A stretch of DNA of 64,000 nucleotides from Prescottella equi (GTDB lineage: Bacteria > Actinomycetota > Actinomycetes > Mycobacteriales > Mycobacteriaceae), in assembly GCF_020171745.1 (NCBI RefSeq), contig NZ_JAIVAH010000022.1, positions 1 through 64,000 of the forward strand, given 5' to 3'. A program made the position numbers and the translations under genes. Below, piece after piece: positions 38,519 to 46,192 of this stretch (positions within the stretch are counted from its first letter, which is position 1; every line of letters begins with the position of its first letter). The notes beneath the pieces were generated by a model. That model did no database searches and was not told the DNA's origin. It saw nothing but the letters and a program-made list of their open reading frames with translations.

Positions 38519-40048
38519 TCAGTCGACGTAGGAGAGGACGGTCATCATCCCTGCCTCGCCGTGATAGAGGTTGTGGCAGTGCACCATCCACTGGCCCGGG
38601 TTGTTCGCGTCGAGATCGACCTCGACGGTCTGCCCGGGCAGCACCAGCGAGGTGTCCTTGCGTGCACCCGCGCCGGAACGGTCCACCACCTGATAGGTGT
38701 GACCGTGCACGTGCATCGGGTGGAACATCATGGTGTTGTTGACGAACCGCAGCCGCACACGTTCGCCCTCGGAGATTTCCAGCGGCGTGTGATCGGCGTA
38801 GGTCTCACCGTTGATCGTCCACGTGTAGCCCGACATCTCCATCCCGAGCACCAGGTCGTGGGTGCGGTCGGGTTCGCGTGTCGACAGTCGGACGTCGGCG
38901 GGTGCCCGCAACTGCGCGCCGGTCACCGGATTCACGGTCAGCTCCGCGGGTCTGACGCCGGCGCCGGGGGCCGCGCCACCGCCGGTGCGGAGGACGGCCA
39001 GGGCCTGCCCGTCCTTTCCTTCGGCCGACGCGACGATCGGGAACGCGCCGTCGCCGAGCGTGACAGTGACGTCGAATCGTTCACCCATGCCGATCAACAG
39101 AGACCGCGCCTCGAGGGGATCGACCGGGTATCCGTCGCTGTGGGTGACCGTCATCGAATGGCCGCCGACCGCGACACGGAAGGCGGTGTCCGCGGCCGCG
39201 TTCACGATCCGCAGTCGGATGCGCTGACCGGGACGCCCCGCGACGGTGATCGGGTCGAGCGCCGTGCGTCCGTTGATCAGGTAGTACGGGTACGTGACGT
39301 CCCCGGTGTCGGAGCCCAGCGGGTTCGCCGGATCGGAACCCATGCCCATGCCCATCCCGCCCATCGACCCGTGGTCCATGCCGCTCATGCCGCCCATCCC
39401 CGGCATGCCGTCCCGGCGCAGCGTCTCGAGTCGCTCGTCGGGGGTGCCGCTGACGCCGTCGAGCCAGTCGTCGAGCACGAGGACGGCCTCGAGGTCGTAG
39501 TCCCGTCCGTCGTCGGGATTCTCGACGATCAGCGGCGCGTACAGGCCCCGGTCGAGTTGCATGCCGACGTGCGGATGGAACCAGTGGGTGCCGGCGTCGG
39601 GCACGCTGAACTCGTAGCGGAACGAATCCCCGGAACGGACGGCCGACTGCGTCAGGTCCGGCACCCCGTCCATGTCGTTGCGCAACGCGATGCCGTGCCA
39701 GTGCACCGACGATTCCTCGGGCAGCTCGTTGGCGAAGTCGACGCTGAGCACGTCGCCGCGCCGGACACGAATCTCGGGGCCGGGCACGCGCCCGTCGTAG
39801 GCCCACGTGTCGACGACGACGCCGCCGAGGTCGATCCGATCGGGGCGTGCGCGCAGCGCGACGGGGACCGTCCGCCCGGTGCCGGTGCGTCGGGCCTGTT
39901 CGGCGGCGGTCACCGCCGCCGCGCTCGGGCCGACGGCCGTCGATGCGGAGGTGTCGGAGCTGCAGGCGGCCGTGACCGCGGCGGCGCCGACGCCCCCGGC
40001 GAGCATCATGAATCTGCGCCGCGACAGGCGGGTGCGTCGTTCGATCAT
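38519..40048 (-). CDS. Multicopper oxidase (CueO/McoA-like), Tat-exported
   Basis: Periplasmic-side oxidase predicted to oxidise Cu(I) and detoxify copper. 509 residues; Tat motif SRRRF and a lipobox-like AAC at Cys29. All four copper-ligand clusters are present: HWHGIAL, HWFHPHVG, HPMHVHGH and HCHNLYHGEAGM. A Met-rich stretch (GMPGMGGMSGMDHGSMGGMG, ~238-257) resembles the copper-binding insert of CueO. The operator at 40086-40118 lies just upstream. Confidence 0.93.
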   Translation of the reverse strand: MIERRTRLSRRRFMMLAGGVGAAAVTAACSSDTSASTAVGPSAAAVTAAEQARRTGTGRTVPVALRARPDRIDLGGVVVDTWAYDGRVPGPEIRVRRGDVLSVDFANELPEESSVHWHGIALRNDMDGVPDLTQSAVRSGDSFRYEFSVPDAGTHWFHPHVGMQLDRGLYAPLIVENPDDGRDYDLEAVLVLDDWLDGVSGTPDERLETLRRDGMPGMGGMSGMDHGSMGGMGMGMGSDPANPLGSDTGDVTYPYYLINGRTALDPITVAGRPGQRIRLRIVNAAADTAFRVAVGGHSMTVTHSDGYPVDPLEARSLLIGMGERFDVTVTLGDGAFPIVASAEGKDGQALAVLRTGGGAAPGAGVRPAELTVNPVTGAQLRAPADVRLSTREPDRTHDLVLGMEMSGYTWTINGETYADHTPLEISEGERVRLRFVNNTMMFHPMHVHGHTYQVVDRSGAGARKDTSLVLPGQTVEVDLDANNPGQWMVHCHNLYHGEAGMMTVLSYVD

Positions 40049-40085
40049 CGGGACTCCTGGAAGAGGCGATCATCGAATCGCCGCG

Positions 40086-40118
40086 TTTCTACTGACCTAC
40101 TAAGTAGGTTAGTAGAAA
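40086..40118. promoter_or_regulatory. BlaI/CopY-type operator of the multicopper oxidase
   Basis: A 33-base near-perfect palindrome: TTTCTACTGACCTACT, one central A, then a right arm complementary at 15 of 16 positions. Its TAC...GTA core is typical for BlaI/CopY/MecI repressors. It ends ~38 bases from the oxidase start, over the expected promoter, and resembles the palindrome before ccdA. Confidence 0.8.
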
Positions 40119-40180
40119 ACGGTTCGGGGCGCCCGTGCGGTGACCCGGCTCACCCTCGAGTGGTATCGCGGAGCGGCCGA

Positions 40181-41125
40181 TCAGAGCAGTGTGGTGATGC
40201 ACAGCATCCGGCCGGCGACGGCCAGGACGGTGGCGCCGAGGGGGAGCGCCGCGAGGAGCGTGATCGCGACCCCGAGCTGCGCGCGATTGCGGAGGCGGTC
40301 GCGGCGGCCCGCGGGCGAGGCGAGCCGGCCCGCCCGGTCGAGGACCGCGATGTTCCCGGCTCCCACGGCGCCGTTCGGAACCGGTCCTCCGGCCAGGGCG
40401 ACGAGCCCGTGCAGCAGGGTGCGCGGTTCGTGGGTGCGCATCGCTCGGTCGTCCGCGCACATCTCGAGCAGGCGGGCGATATCGGTGGCGCCCGTCGTGA
40501 AGAGTGAGATGCGGGGTGCGGTGTCGGCGAGGGCGCGGACGACGGCGAGGAGCTGCGGATGCCGTCCGGCCAGGTGTGCGCGCTCGTGTGCGAGCACCGC
40601 GTCGAGTTGGGGGTGGTCGAGCGCGTCCAGCGCTCCGCTCGTCACGATGATCGCGTCCGGACGTCCCGCCACGCAGTACGCGGCGCGCTCTGGTGCGTCG
40701 AGCACGACGGCGTCGACGCCGTCGATCCGGCGGCCCACCATTCGGGCCGAGCGGGCGTGGCCGAACGTCACCCGGCGCCGAGCGGCGAGATTCCGCGTGA
40801 GCCGGACGCTCGCGAAGGTGAAGGCCGCGCCCGCGGCCAGTGCAACCGTCGTCGTCGCGAACTGTGTGGCAGGAGCGCTGTGCGCGCCGGCGAGCGCCTG
40901 CACCAGGTGTTCGCAGGCCTCCATGAGTGATGTGTCGGTGAACGACTCGGCGGCGACGACGCCGACGAATGCGATCGATGCGAGCACGGCGGAAGCGATC
41001 GCCGCCAGCCAGGCGGCGACGCCCAACCGCGGCGCGATGCCGCTCCGAGTCAGTTTCGGCAGGATTCGTGGAGCGATGACGGCGACCGTGACGGCGTACG
41101 CCAGCAGGCACGCCGCGGCGCTCAT
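40181..41125 (-). CDS. M56-family (BlaR1/MecR1-like) membrane metalloprotease
   Basis: 314 residues from ATG at 41125. Four or five transmembrane helices (N-terminal pair, ~90-110, C-terminal ~285-305) and a cytoplasmic zinc-protease domain with LDAVLAHERAHLAGRHPQLL (HExxH) and a downstream EMCADDRAM glutamate. The penicillin-sensing domain of BlaR1 is missing, so the signal must be different, perhaps copper or envelope stress. It overlaps the blaI gene by 4 bases and probably cleaves that repressor. Confidence 0.88.
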   Translation of the reverse strand: MSAAACLLAYAVTVAVIAPRILPKLTRSGIAPRLGVAAWLAAIASAVLASIAFVGVVAAESFTDTSLMEACEHLVQALAGAHSAPATQFATTTVALAAGAAFTFASVRLTRNLAARRRVTFGHARSARMVGRRIDGVDAVVLDAPERAAYCVAGRPDAIIVTSGALDALDHPQLDAVLAHERAHLAGRHPQLLAVVRALADTAPRISLFTTGATDIARLLEMCADDRAMRTHEPRTLLHGLVALAGGPVPNGAVGAGNIAVLDRAGRLASPAGRRDRLRNRAQLGVAITLLAALPLGATVLAVAGRMLCITTLL

Positions 41126-41499
41126 CCAGCGTCTCCCGGGGAGGTGAGCCGGTCGAGTGCGATGCGCAGGCTCGCCGACTGCTCCTCGGACATCTGCTCG
41201 ATGAAATGGGTGAGGACGAGATCCGAGCGGCCGCCGTCGTCGAACGCGTCGCGCATCAGCCGGGCGGTGTGCTGCTCGCGGGTGAGGGTGGGCCAGTAAC
41301 TGAACGCCTTGCCCACCCGCTCACGCTCGAGCCAGCCCTTGCGGTGCAGGTTGTCCATAGTGGACATCACCGTCGTGTACGCGATCGCGCGCTCCTTGGC
41401 GAGCTCGTCGAAGACCTGTCGAACCGTGGTCGCTTCTCCGTGATCCCACAGTCGATCCATCACGACGGCCTCGAGCTCGCCGAATCCGCGAACACGCAC
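41122..41499 (-). CDS. BlaI/MecI/CopY-family repressor
   Basis: 125-residue winged-helix repressor from GTG at 41499 (GGGAGG 5 bases upstream; the ATG at 41503 is out of frame). Signatures LEAVVMDRLWDHGEATTVRQV, AYTTVMSTMDNLHRKGWLERE and the C-terminal dimerisation helix. No CxCx4CxC copper motif like that of CopY is present, so control through cleavage by the M56 protein is likely. Palindromes at 40086-40118 and 41604-41629 are the expected sites. Confidence 0.9.
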   Translation of the reverse strand: MRVRGFGELEAVVMDRLWDHGEATTVRQVFDELAKERAIAYTTVMSTMDNLHRKGWLERERVGKAFSYWPTLTREQHTARLMRDAFDDGGRSDLVLTHFIEQMSEEQSASLRIALDRLTSPGDAG

Positions 41500-41603
41500 A
41501 CATGCCTCCCGTTATCGTCGCCCTCAGGATACGACGCCGGGTGAGGTCCGGTCGCCGCGCTGAACGTGTGGCAGGAATCGCGTTCCGGGATTCCGACCCT
41601 TTG

Positions 41604-41629
41604 CTACGGTCTACGTACGTAGATAGTAG
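41604..41629. promoter_or_regulatory. BlaI-type operator between blaI and ccdA
   Basis: A perfect 14-base palindrome TCTACGTACGTAGA (41610-41623) is flanked by CTAC and GTAG, forming a 26-base nested palindrome. It lies in the divergent interval and can control both blaI-M56 and ccdA. The nested TAC/GTA spacing echoes the operator of the multicopper oxidase. Confidence 0.75.
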
Positions 41630-41682
41630 ATGGCCTGACGGTCGATGCCGTCATCCTGTCGCGAGAGGCGGATCCACACGTC

Positions 41683-42561
41683 ATGCAATCGCTGTCACCT
41701 GCCCTGCAGCAACACGAGGCCGTCGTGGTCCTCGCGCAGGGGTTGGGGGAGAGCTTCCAGTCGGTAGCAGCCACGGGCCCCCTCGTGCTCGCGCTCGGCG
41801 CGGCGGCGCTCGCCGGGCTGGTGTCGTTCGCGTCGCCCTGCTGTATCCCGCTCGTTCCCGGCTACCTCTCCTACCTGGCCGGGGTGGCGGGGGCGGATGC
41901 CAATCCCGCGGGCGCTGCTGTCGTCGGCGGGGCGAGCGGCCGCGGGTCGACGGTGACGCTGGTCCGTGCGCCCGGGCGCTGGCGGGTGACCGGTGCCGCG
42001 TTGCTGTTCGTCGCCGGCTTCACCGTCGTGTTCGTCTTGGCGACGGCGTCGGTGTTCGGGTTGATCGGCGCGCTCAACCTGAACCGGGACCTGCTGCAGC
42101 GGATCGGTGGTGTGGTCACGATCGTCATGGGGCTCGCCTTCATCGGGCTGATCCCCGCGCTGCAACGCGACACGCGGCCGCGACCGCGGAGGGTTGCGCA
42201 CCTGGCGGGCGCTCCACTGCTCGGTGCGGTGTTCGCACTCGGCTGGACGCCGTGTCTGGGACCGACGCTGGCCGGTGTGCTGTCGGTGGCGGCGGGAACC
42301 GAAGGTGCAACGGCGGCAAGGGGAGTCATCCTCATCGTCGCGTACTGCCTGGGGCTCGGTCTTCCGTTCGTCGCGCTCGCCTTCGGTTCCACCCGTGCCA
42401 TGAGCGGAATTGGCTGGTTGCAGCGCCATTCGAGGGTGATTCAGGTTGTCGGCGGAGCGATGCTCATCGCCGTAGGAGTTGCGCTGGCGACCGGGATGTG
42501 GGAGTTCTTCGTGTCGTGGATTCGTGACGAGTTCGTATCCGATGTGGTTCTACCGATCTGA
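41683..42561 (+). CDS. CcdA-like cytochrome c biogenesis / thiol transport protein
   Basis: Membrane protein that carries reducing power across the membrane to extracytoplasmic thiol proteins. 292 residues from ATG at 41683, six hydrophobic helices; redox cysteines in SFASPCCIPLVPGYLSYLAG and ALGWTPCLGPTLAG. In copper loci such proteins keep copper-binding thiols reduced. It shares the BlaI-type operator region with the repressor; no thioredoxin-like partner is adjacent. Confidence 0.87.
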   Translation: MQSLSPALQQHEAVVVLAQGLGESFQSVAATGPLVLALGAAALAGLVSFASPCCIPLVPGYLSYLAGVAGADANPAGAAVVGGASGRGSTVTLVRAPGRWRVTGAALLFVAGFTVVFVLATASVFGLIGALNLNRDLLQRIGGVVTIVMGLAFIGLIPALQRDTRPRPRRVAHLAGAPLLGAVFALGWTPCLGPTLAGVLSVAAGTEGATAARGVILIVAYCLGLGLPFVALAFGSTRAMSGIGWLQRHSRVIQVVGGAMLIAVGVALATGMWEFFVSWIRDEFVSDVVLPI

Positions 42562-42587
42562 TCTAACGTTCGACGAAAGGGTGTGGG

Positions 42588-43232
42588 ATGGCGGGTTCGA
42601 AGTGGCGCTTGGGGATTCGGCGCATGGTGGCGGGAGTCGTGGCTGCGGCGGGGCTGACGACGGGGGTTGCGGTGATGTCCGCACCTGCCGCATCCGCGCA
42701 ACCGGCGCTCCCGCCGTTGCCCAGCTCGTCCGAGATCACCGGGCTCATCGATCAGGCGACGTCGCTGGTCGGAACCGTCTCCGGTGCCATCCAGAGCATC
42801 CAGAACCTGGATTTCGGATCCAGTTCCGGTCTGCCGCTCGGTAGCCTCGGCCTAGGTGGCGTGGGACGTCCTGCGTCCGGGCCGATTTCGCAGCGCTTCG
42901 GTGGCGGCCACATGGGCATCGACATCGCGGCGCCCATGCGATCGCCGATCCTCGCGGCCGCCGACGGCGTCGTCATCGACTCCGGTCCGGCCTCCGGTTT
43001 CGGTCTGTGGATCCGGATCCGTCACAACGACGGCACCGTCACCACGTACGGCCACAACGACGAGAACTGGGTCAAGGTCGGACAGCGAGTGTCGGTGGGG
43101 CAGCAGATCGGCCTGGTCGGAAGCCGCGGCCAGTCGACCGGCCCGCACCTGCACTTCGAGGTCGACCTGCCGGGCTGGATCAAGATCGACCCCATTCCGT
43201 GGCTCGCCGCGCGCGGTGTGATCATGCTCTGA
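42588..43232 (+). CDS. Secreted M23 (LytM-type) peptidoglycan peptidase
   Basis: 214 residues from ATG at 42588; signal peptide cut after ASA near residue 38, short coiled linker, then the M23 domain (~95-205). Zinc and catalytic residues are complete: GGGHMGIDIA, VTTYGHNDE and GPHLHFEVDLP. Predicted to cut peptide bonds in peptidoglycan. Starts 26 bases after ccdA but ends before a strong terminator. Confidence 0.9.
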   Translation: MAGSKWRLGIRRMVAGVVAAAGLTTGVAVMSAPAASAQPALPPLPSSSEITGLIDQATSLVGTVSGAIQSIQNLDFGSSSGLPLGSLGLGGVGRPASGPISQRFGGGHMGIDIAAPMRSPILAAADGVVIDSGPASGFGLWIRIRHNDGTVTTYGHNDENWVKVGQRVSVGQQIGLVGSRGQSTGPHLHFEVDLPGWIKIDPIPWLAARGVIML

Positions 43233-43275
43233 CCCCACGCTGATCCGATCGCACCGTCCACGTCGTCGAACGACG

Positions 43276-43312
43276 CGGGCCGCCTGCCGATACATGCTCG
43301 GCGGGCGGCCCG
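43276..43312. terminator. Bidirectional terminator, M23 peptidase / RidA
   Basis: CGGGCCGCCTGCCGA (43276-43290) pairs with 43298-43312 at 14 of 15 positions around a 7-base loop, between two convergent genes. Confidence 0.75.
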
Positions 43313-43328
43313 GGGTGAAAGAGAATTG

Positions 43329-43694
43329 TCAGTCGGCGACGACGGCGTCGGCCTCGATCTCGATCATCAGATCGGAGTCGATGAGGGCGCTCACCTCGAG
43401 GATCGTCGTGGCGGGGCGGATCTCACCGAACACCTCACCGTGCGCGAGGGCGGCCTCCTCCCACTTGCTCATGTCGCGCAGGTACATCCGGGTGCGGATG
43501 ACGTCGGTCAGCGAAGCGCCGGCCTCGGTCAGCGAGGCGGCGATCGTCGCCAGTGCGCCGCGGGTCTGCTCCTCGAGCGTCGCGCCGGGCGAGGTCGTGC
43601 CGGAGACAGCGACCTGGTTGCCGATCCGCACTGCGCGCGAGTAGCCGATCTTGGGCTCCCACTCGGAACCGGACGAGATGTTCTTTCTGGTCAT
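43329..43694 (-). CDS. RidA-family protein
   Basis: Reactive enamine/imine deaminase-type protein. 121 residues from ATG at 43694; the frame is open upstream but homologues begin at this point. Signatures YSRAVRIGNQVAVSGTT, QTRGALATIAASLTEAGASL, VIRTRMYLRDMSKWEEA and IRPATTILEVSALIDSDLMIEIEADAV (shown in parts). The RidA arginine (IRPATT, usually RPAR) is replaced, so it belongs to an Rid subgroup rather than classical RidA. Divergent from the radical SAM gene. Confidence 0.88.
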   Translation of the reverse strand: MTRKNISSGSEWEPKIGYSRAVRIGNQVAVSGTTSPGATLEEQTRGALATIAASLTEAGASLTDVIRTRMYLRDMSKWEEAALAHGEVFGEIRPATTILEVSALIDSDLMIEIEADAVVAD

Positions 43695-43753
43695 GGCGAG
43701 AATTGTGGCAGCACGATGTTTCCGGCATGTTCCCGACTCGAACGACGCCGCCA

Positions 43754-43769
43754 TCGAACATTGTTTCGA
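43754..43769. promoter_or_regulatory. SOS-box-like site before the radical SAM gene
   Basis: TCGAACATTGTTTCGA matches the LexA palindrome TCGAAC-N4-GTTCGA except for one base in the right half. It is 43 bases before the radical SAM start. I recall the M. tuberculosis homologue Rv2578c being listed among LexA-linked genes, which supports it. Confidence 0.65.
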
Positions 43770-43812
43770 AGATATGGTTGACACTGATTCGCACGCGTGT
43801 TCGACTGGATTC

Positions 43813-44838
43813 ATGAGGTGGCAGGGGCAGACGCTCGACGCGGACGACGGTGCGCTCCCGGGGCTCGAGCGGGCCGGGTTGGTACGCAGCGTTCAGACGC
43901 CGGAGTTCGAGGGCATCACGTTCCACGAGGTGCTCTGCAAGAGCGCGCTGAACAAGGTGCCCGAGGAGTCGGCGCTTCCGTTCCAGTTCACCGTCAACAC
44001 GTTCCGCGGCTGCACCCATGCCTGTCGATACTGTTTCGCGCGCCCCACGCACGAATACCTGGACCTGGATGCCGGCAGCGACTTCGACTCGCAGGTCGTC
44101 GTGAAGATGAACGTCGCCGCCGTGCTGCGTAAGGAACTGGCCAGGCGGTCGTGGAAGCGTGAGCACGTTGCGCTCGGCACGAATACGGACCCCTACCAGC
44201 GGGCCGAGGGGCGTTACCGGTTGATGCCCGCGATCATCGGCGCCCTCACGGAATCGGGCACGCCGTTCTCGATCCTCACCAAGGGCACTCTGCTGCAGCG
44301 AGATCTACCGATTCTGCGGCAGGCCGCCGAGCGGGTGTCGGTCGGTATCGGGGTGTCGCTCGCGATCAACGACGCCGAAGTGCAGAAGGCCGTCGAACCC
44401 GGTACGCCGTCGCCGCGGGCGCGCCTCGACCTGATCCGGTCCGTCACCGACGCGGGGCTGCCCTGCAACGTCATGGTCGCGCCGGTCATTCCGTACCTCA
44501 CCGATTCGACGGCGCACCTGGACGGGCTGCTGTCCGCGATTGCCGAGGCGGGGGCCACCGGGGTCACGATCTTCCCGATGCACCTGCGGGGCAGCACGCG
44601 CGGGTGGTTCCTGAACTGGCTGGCGTCCGAGCATCCGGCGCTCGTGCGGAGGTACCGGCAGCTGTACGGGCGCGGCGCCTACGTCACTCCCGAGTACAAG
44701 GCGTGGCTGCGGGCGCGCGTCGAGCCGATGGTCGAGAAGTACGGGCTCGGTGGACGATCCGAGCATCGCGACGCCCCGGCTCCGGAGTCCCGTGAACTCG
44801 TCGGGGCCGGCGCGGCGCCCGCGCTCACCCTGTTCTGA
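43813..44838 (+). CDS. Radical SAM protein, Rv2578c family
   Basis: 341 residues from ATG at 43813, the length and start of the family (MRW...); an in-frame ATG at 43774 overlaps the promoter region. Cluster motif GCTHACRYC (Cys67, Cys71, Cys74), then FARPTHEYL, LGTNTDPYQRAEGRYRLM, FSILTKGTLLQRD, and HLRGSTRGWFLNWL. Related in layout to spore photoproduct lyase-like repair enzymes; reaction unknown. The SOS box suggests a DNA-damage role. Confidence 0.88.
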   Translation: MRWQGQTLDADDGALPGLERAGLVRSVQTPEFEGITFHEVLCKSALNKVPEESALPFQFTVNTFRGCTHACRYCFARPTHEYLDLDAGSDFDSQVVVKMNVAAVLRKELARRSWKREHVALGTNTDPYQRAEGRYRLMPAIIGALTESGTPFSILTKGTLLQRDLPILRQAAERVSVGIGVSLAINDAEVQKAVEPGTPSPRARLDLIRSVTDAGLPCNVMVAPVIPYLTDSTAHLDGLLSAIAEAGATGVTIFPMHLRGSTRGWFLNWLASEHPALVRRYRQLYGRGAYVTPEYKAWLRARVEPMVEKYGLGGRSEHRDAPAPESRELVGAGAAPALTLF

Positions 44839-44867
44839 GGCGCCGCCCCCTGTTCTGAGGTGCCGGG
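44828..44867. repeat. 20-base tandem duplication at the radical SAM stop
   Basis: Units 44828-44847 and 44848-44867 share CCCTGTTCTGAGG and 17 of 20 bases. The first unit contains the end LF-stop of the radical SAM gene, the second is an untranslated copy. Likely replication slippage. Confidence 0.6.
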
Positions 44868-44879
44868 GCCGGCGCTGTT

Positions 44880-46031
44880 TCAGCCGAGCCGTTCGACGAT
44901 CAGCACGTTGGCGGTCCCGCCGCCCTCGCACATCGTCTGGAGGCCGAACCGCCCGCCGGTGCGTTCGAGCTCGTTGAGAAGGGTGGCGAACAGCTTCGTC
45001 CCGGTCGCGCCGAGCGGGTGTCCGAGCGCGATGCCTCCGCCGTTGACGTTGACCCGGTCCGGGTCCGCCCCCGTCTCGGCGAGCCAGGCCAGCACGACGG
45101 ATGCGAACGCCTCGTTGACCTCGAACGCGTCGAAGTCATCGATGCTCATGCCGGTTTTGCGCAGTGCGTACTCCGTCGCGGGAATCGGGGCGCTGAGCAT
45201 GAAGATCGGGTCCGCGCCGCGGACGCTGATGTGGTGGATGCGTGCCCGCGGCGTGAGATTGTGCGCCTTCACCGCCGCCGCGGAGGCGACAAGGACCGCG
45301 CTGGCGCCGTCCGAGATCTGACTCGCGAGCGCGGCAGTCAACCGGCCACCGGGCCGCAGTGGGGAGAGGCGCGCCATGGCCTCGAGGCTGGTGTCGCGGG
45401 GTCCCTCGTCGGTCGTGAAACGGTCGACCGGGATCGTCTCGCCGGCAAACCGTCCCGCCGCGATCGCCGCGTGTGCCCGTTCGTGACTACGTAGCGCCCA
45501 GCGCTCCATCTCGTCGCGGGCGATGCCCCACTTCTCGGCTATCAGTTCGGCGCCGTGGAACTGCGAGACCTCCTGGTCGCCGTATCGGCGCCGCCATTCG
45601 CTCGACCCCGAGAACGGATCATCGAACCCGAACTCGCGGCCGGCCGTCATGGCCGCCGAAATCGGGATCCGGCTCATGCTCTGCACCCCGCCGGCCAGGA
45701 TGAGGTCGGCGGTCCCGCTCATCACCGCCTGTGCGGCGAAATGCAGTGCTTGCTGGCTCGACCCGCACTGGCGGTCGACCGTCGTTCCCGGGACCTCCTC
45801 GGGGAGGCCGGCTGCCAGCCAGGATGTGCGGGCGATGTTCCCGGCCTGCCCGCCGATCGCGTCGACGCATCCGAAGACGACGTCGTCCACCGCCGCCGGG
45901 TCGACGGGCGTCCGGCTCATCGCGGCCCGGATCACGGTGGCGCCCAGGTCGATCGGGTGGACGGCCGCGAGCGAACCGTTCTTCTTCCCGATCGGGGTCC
46001 GGATCGCATCGATGATGTACGCCTCGGTCAT
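44880..46031 (-). CDS. Acetyl-CoA C-acyltransferase (thiolase)
   Basis: Thiolase for beta-oxidation or acyl-CoA condensation. 383 residues from ATG at 46031. Active-site Cys89 in VDRQCGSSQQALHFA, His in GIALGHPLGATGTKL, second Cys in MCEGGGTANVLIVE, and EVNEAFASV. Not next to a full fad operon; the acyl-CoA ligase 1.3 kb further along on the same strand may be related. An AT-rich palindrome lies 26 bases upstream. Confidence 0.93.
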   Translation of the reverse strand: MTEAYIIDAIRTPIGKKNGSLAAVHPIDLGATVIRAAMSRTPVDPAAVDDVVFGCVDAIGGQAGNIARTSWLAAGLPEEVPGTTVDRQCGSSQQALHFAAQAVMSGTADLILAGGVQSMSRIPISAAMTAGREFGFDDPFSGSSEWRRRYGDQEVSQFHGAELIAEKWGIARDEMERWALRSHERAHAAIAAGRFAGETIPVDRFTTDEGPRDTSLEAMARLSPLRPGGRLTAALASQISDGASAVLVASAAAVKAHNLTPRARIHHISVRGADPIFMLSAPIPATEYALRKTGMSIDDFDAFEVNEAFASVVLAWLAETGADPDRVNVNGGGIALGHPLGATGTKLFATLLNELERTGGRFGLQTMCEGGGTANVLIVERLG

Positions 46032-46056
46032 GGAAAACTCCTCACCGCTAATCAGG

Positions 46057-46071
46057 TAGATAATTAATCTA
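46057..46071. promoter_or_regulatory. AT-rich palindrome before the thiolase gene
   Basis: TAGAT-AATTA-ATCTA, unusually AT-rich for this DNA, 26 bases upstream of the thiolase start. It could combine a -10 region and an operator for a TetR or GntR-type fatty-acid regulator. Confidence 0.45.
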
Positions 46072-46192
46072 TACCGGACGCGACGCGGAACGTCCACAGT
46101 CGATTCGGCTACGGGCAACCTGCCCGCCCGATCCTGCTGCGACGGGTAGGTTTCCGCGGTAGGGCAGCAACCGTCACGTGGTGGAGGGTGCG

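Noticed and set aside
41122-41125. Classical BlaI-BlaR1 beta-lactam resistance pair
   Set aside because: No beta-lactamase gene is present and the M56 protein lacks the extracellular penicillin-binding domain; the neighbours and shared operators point to copper or redox.
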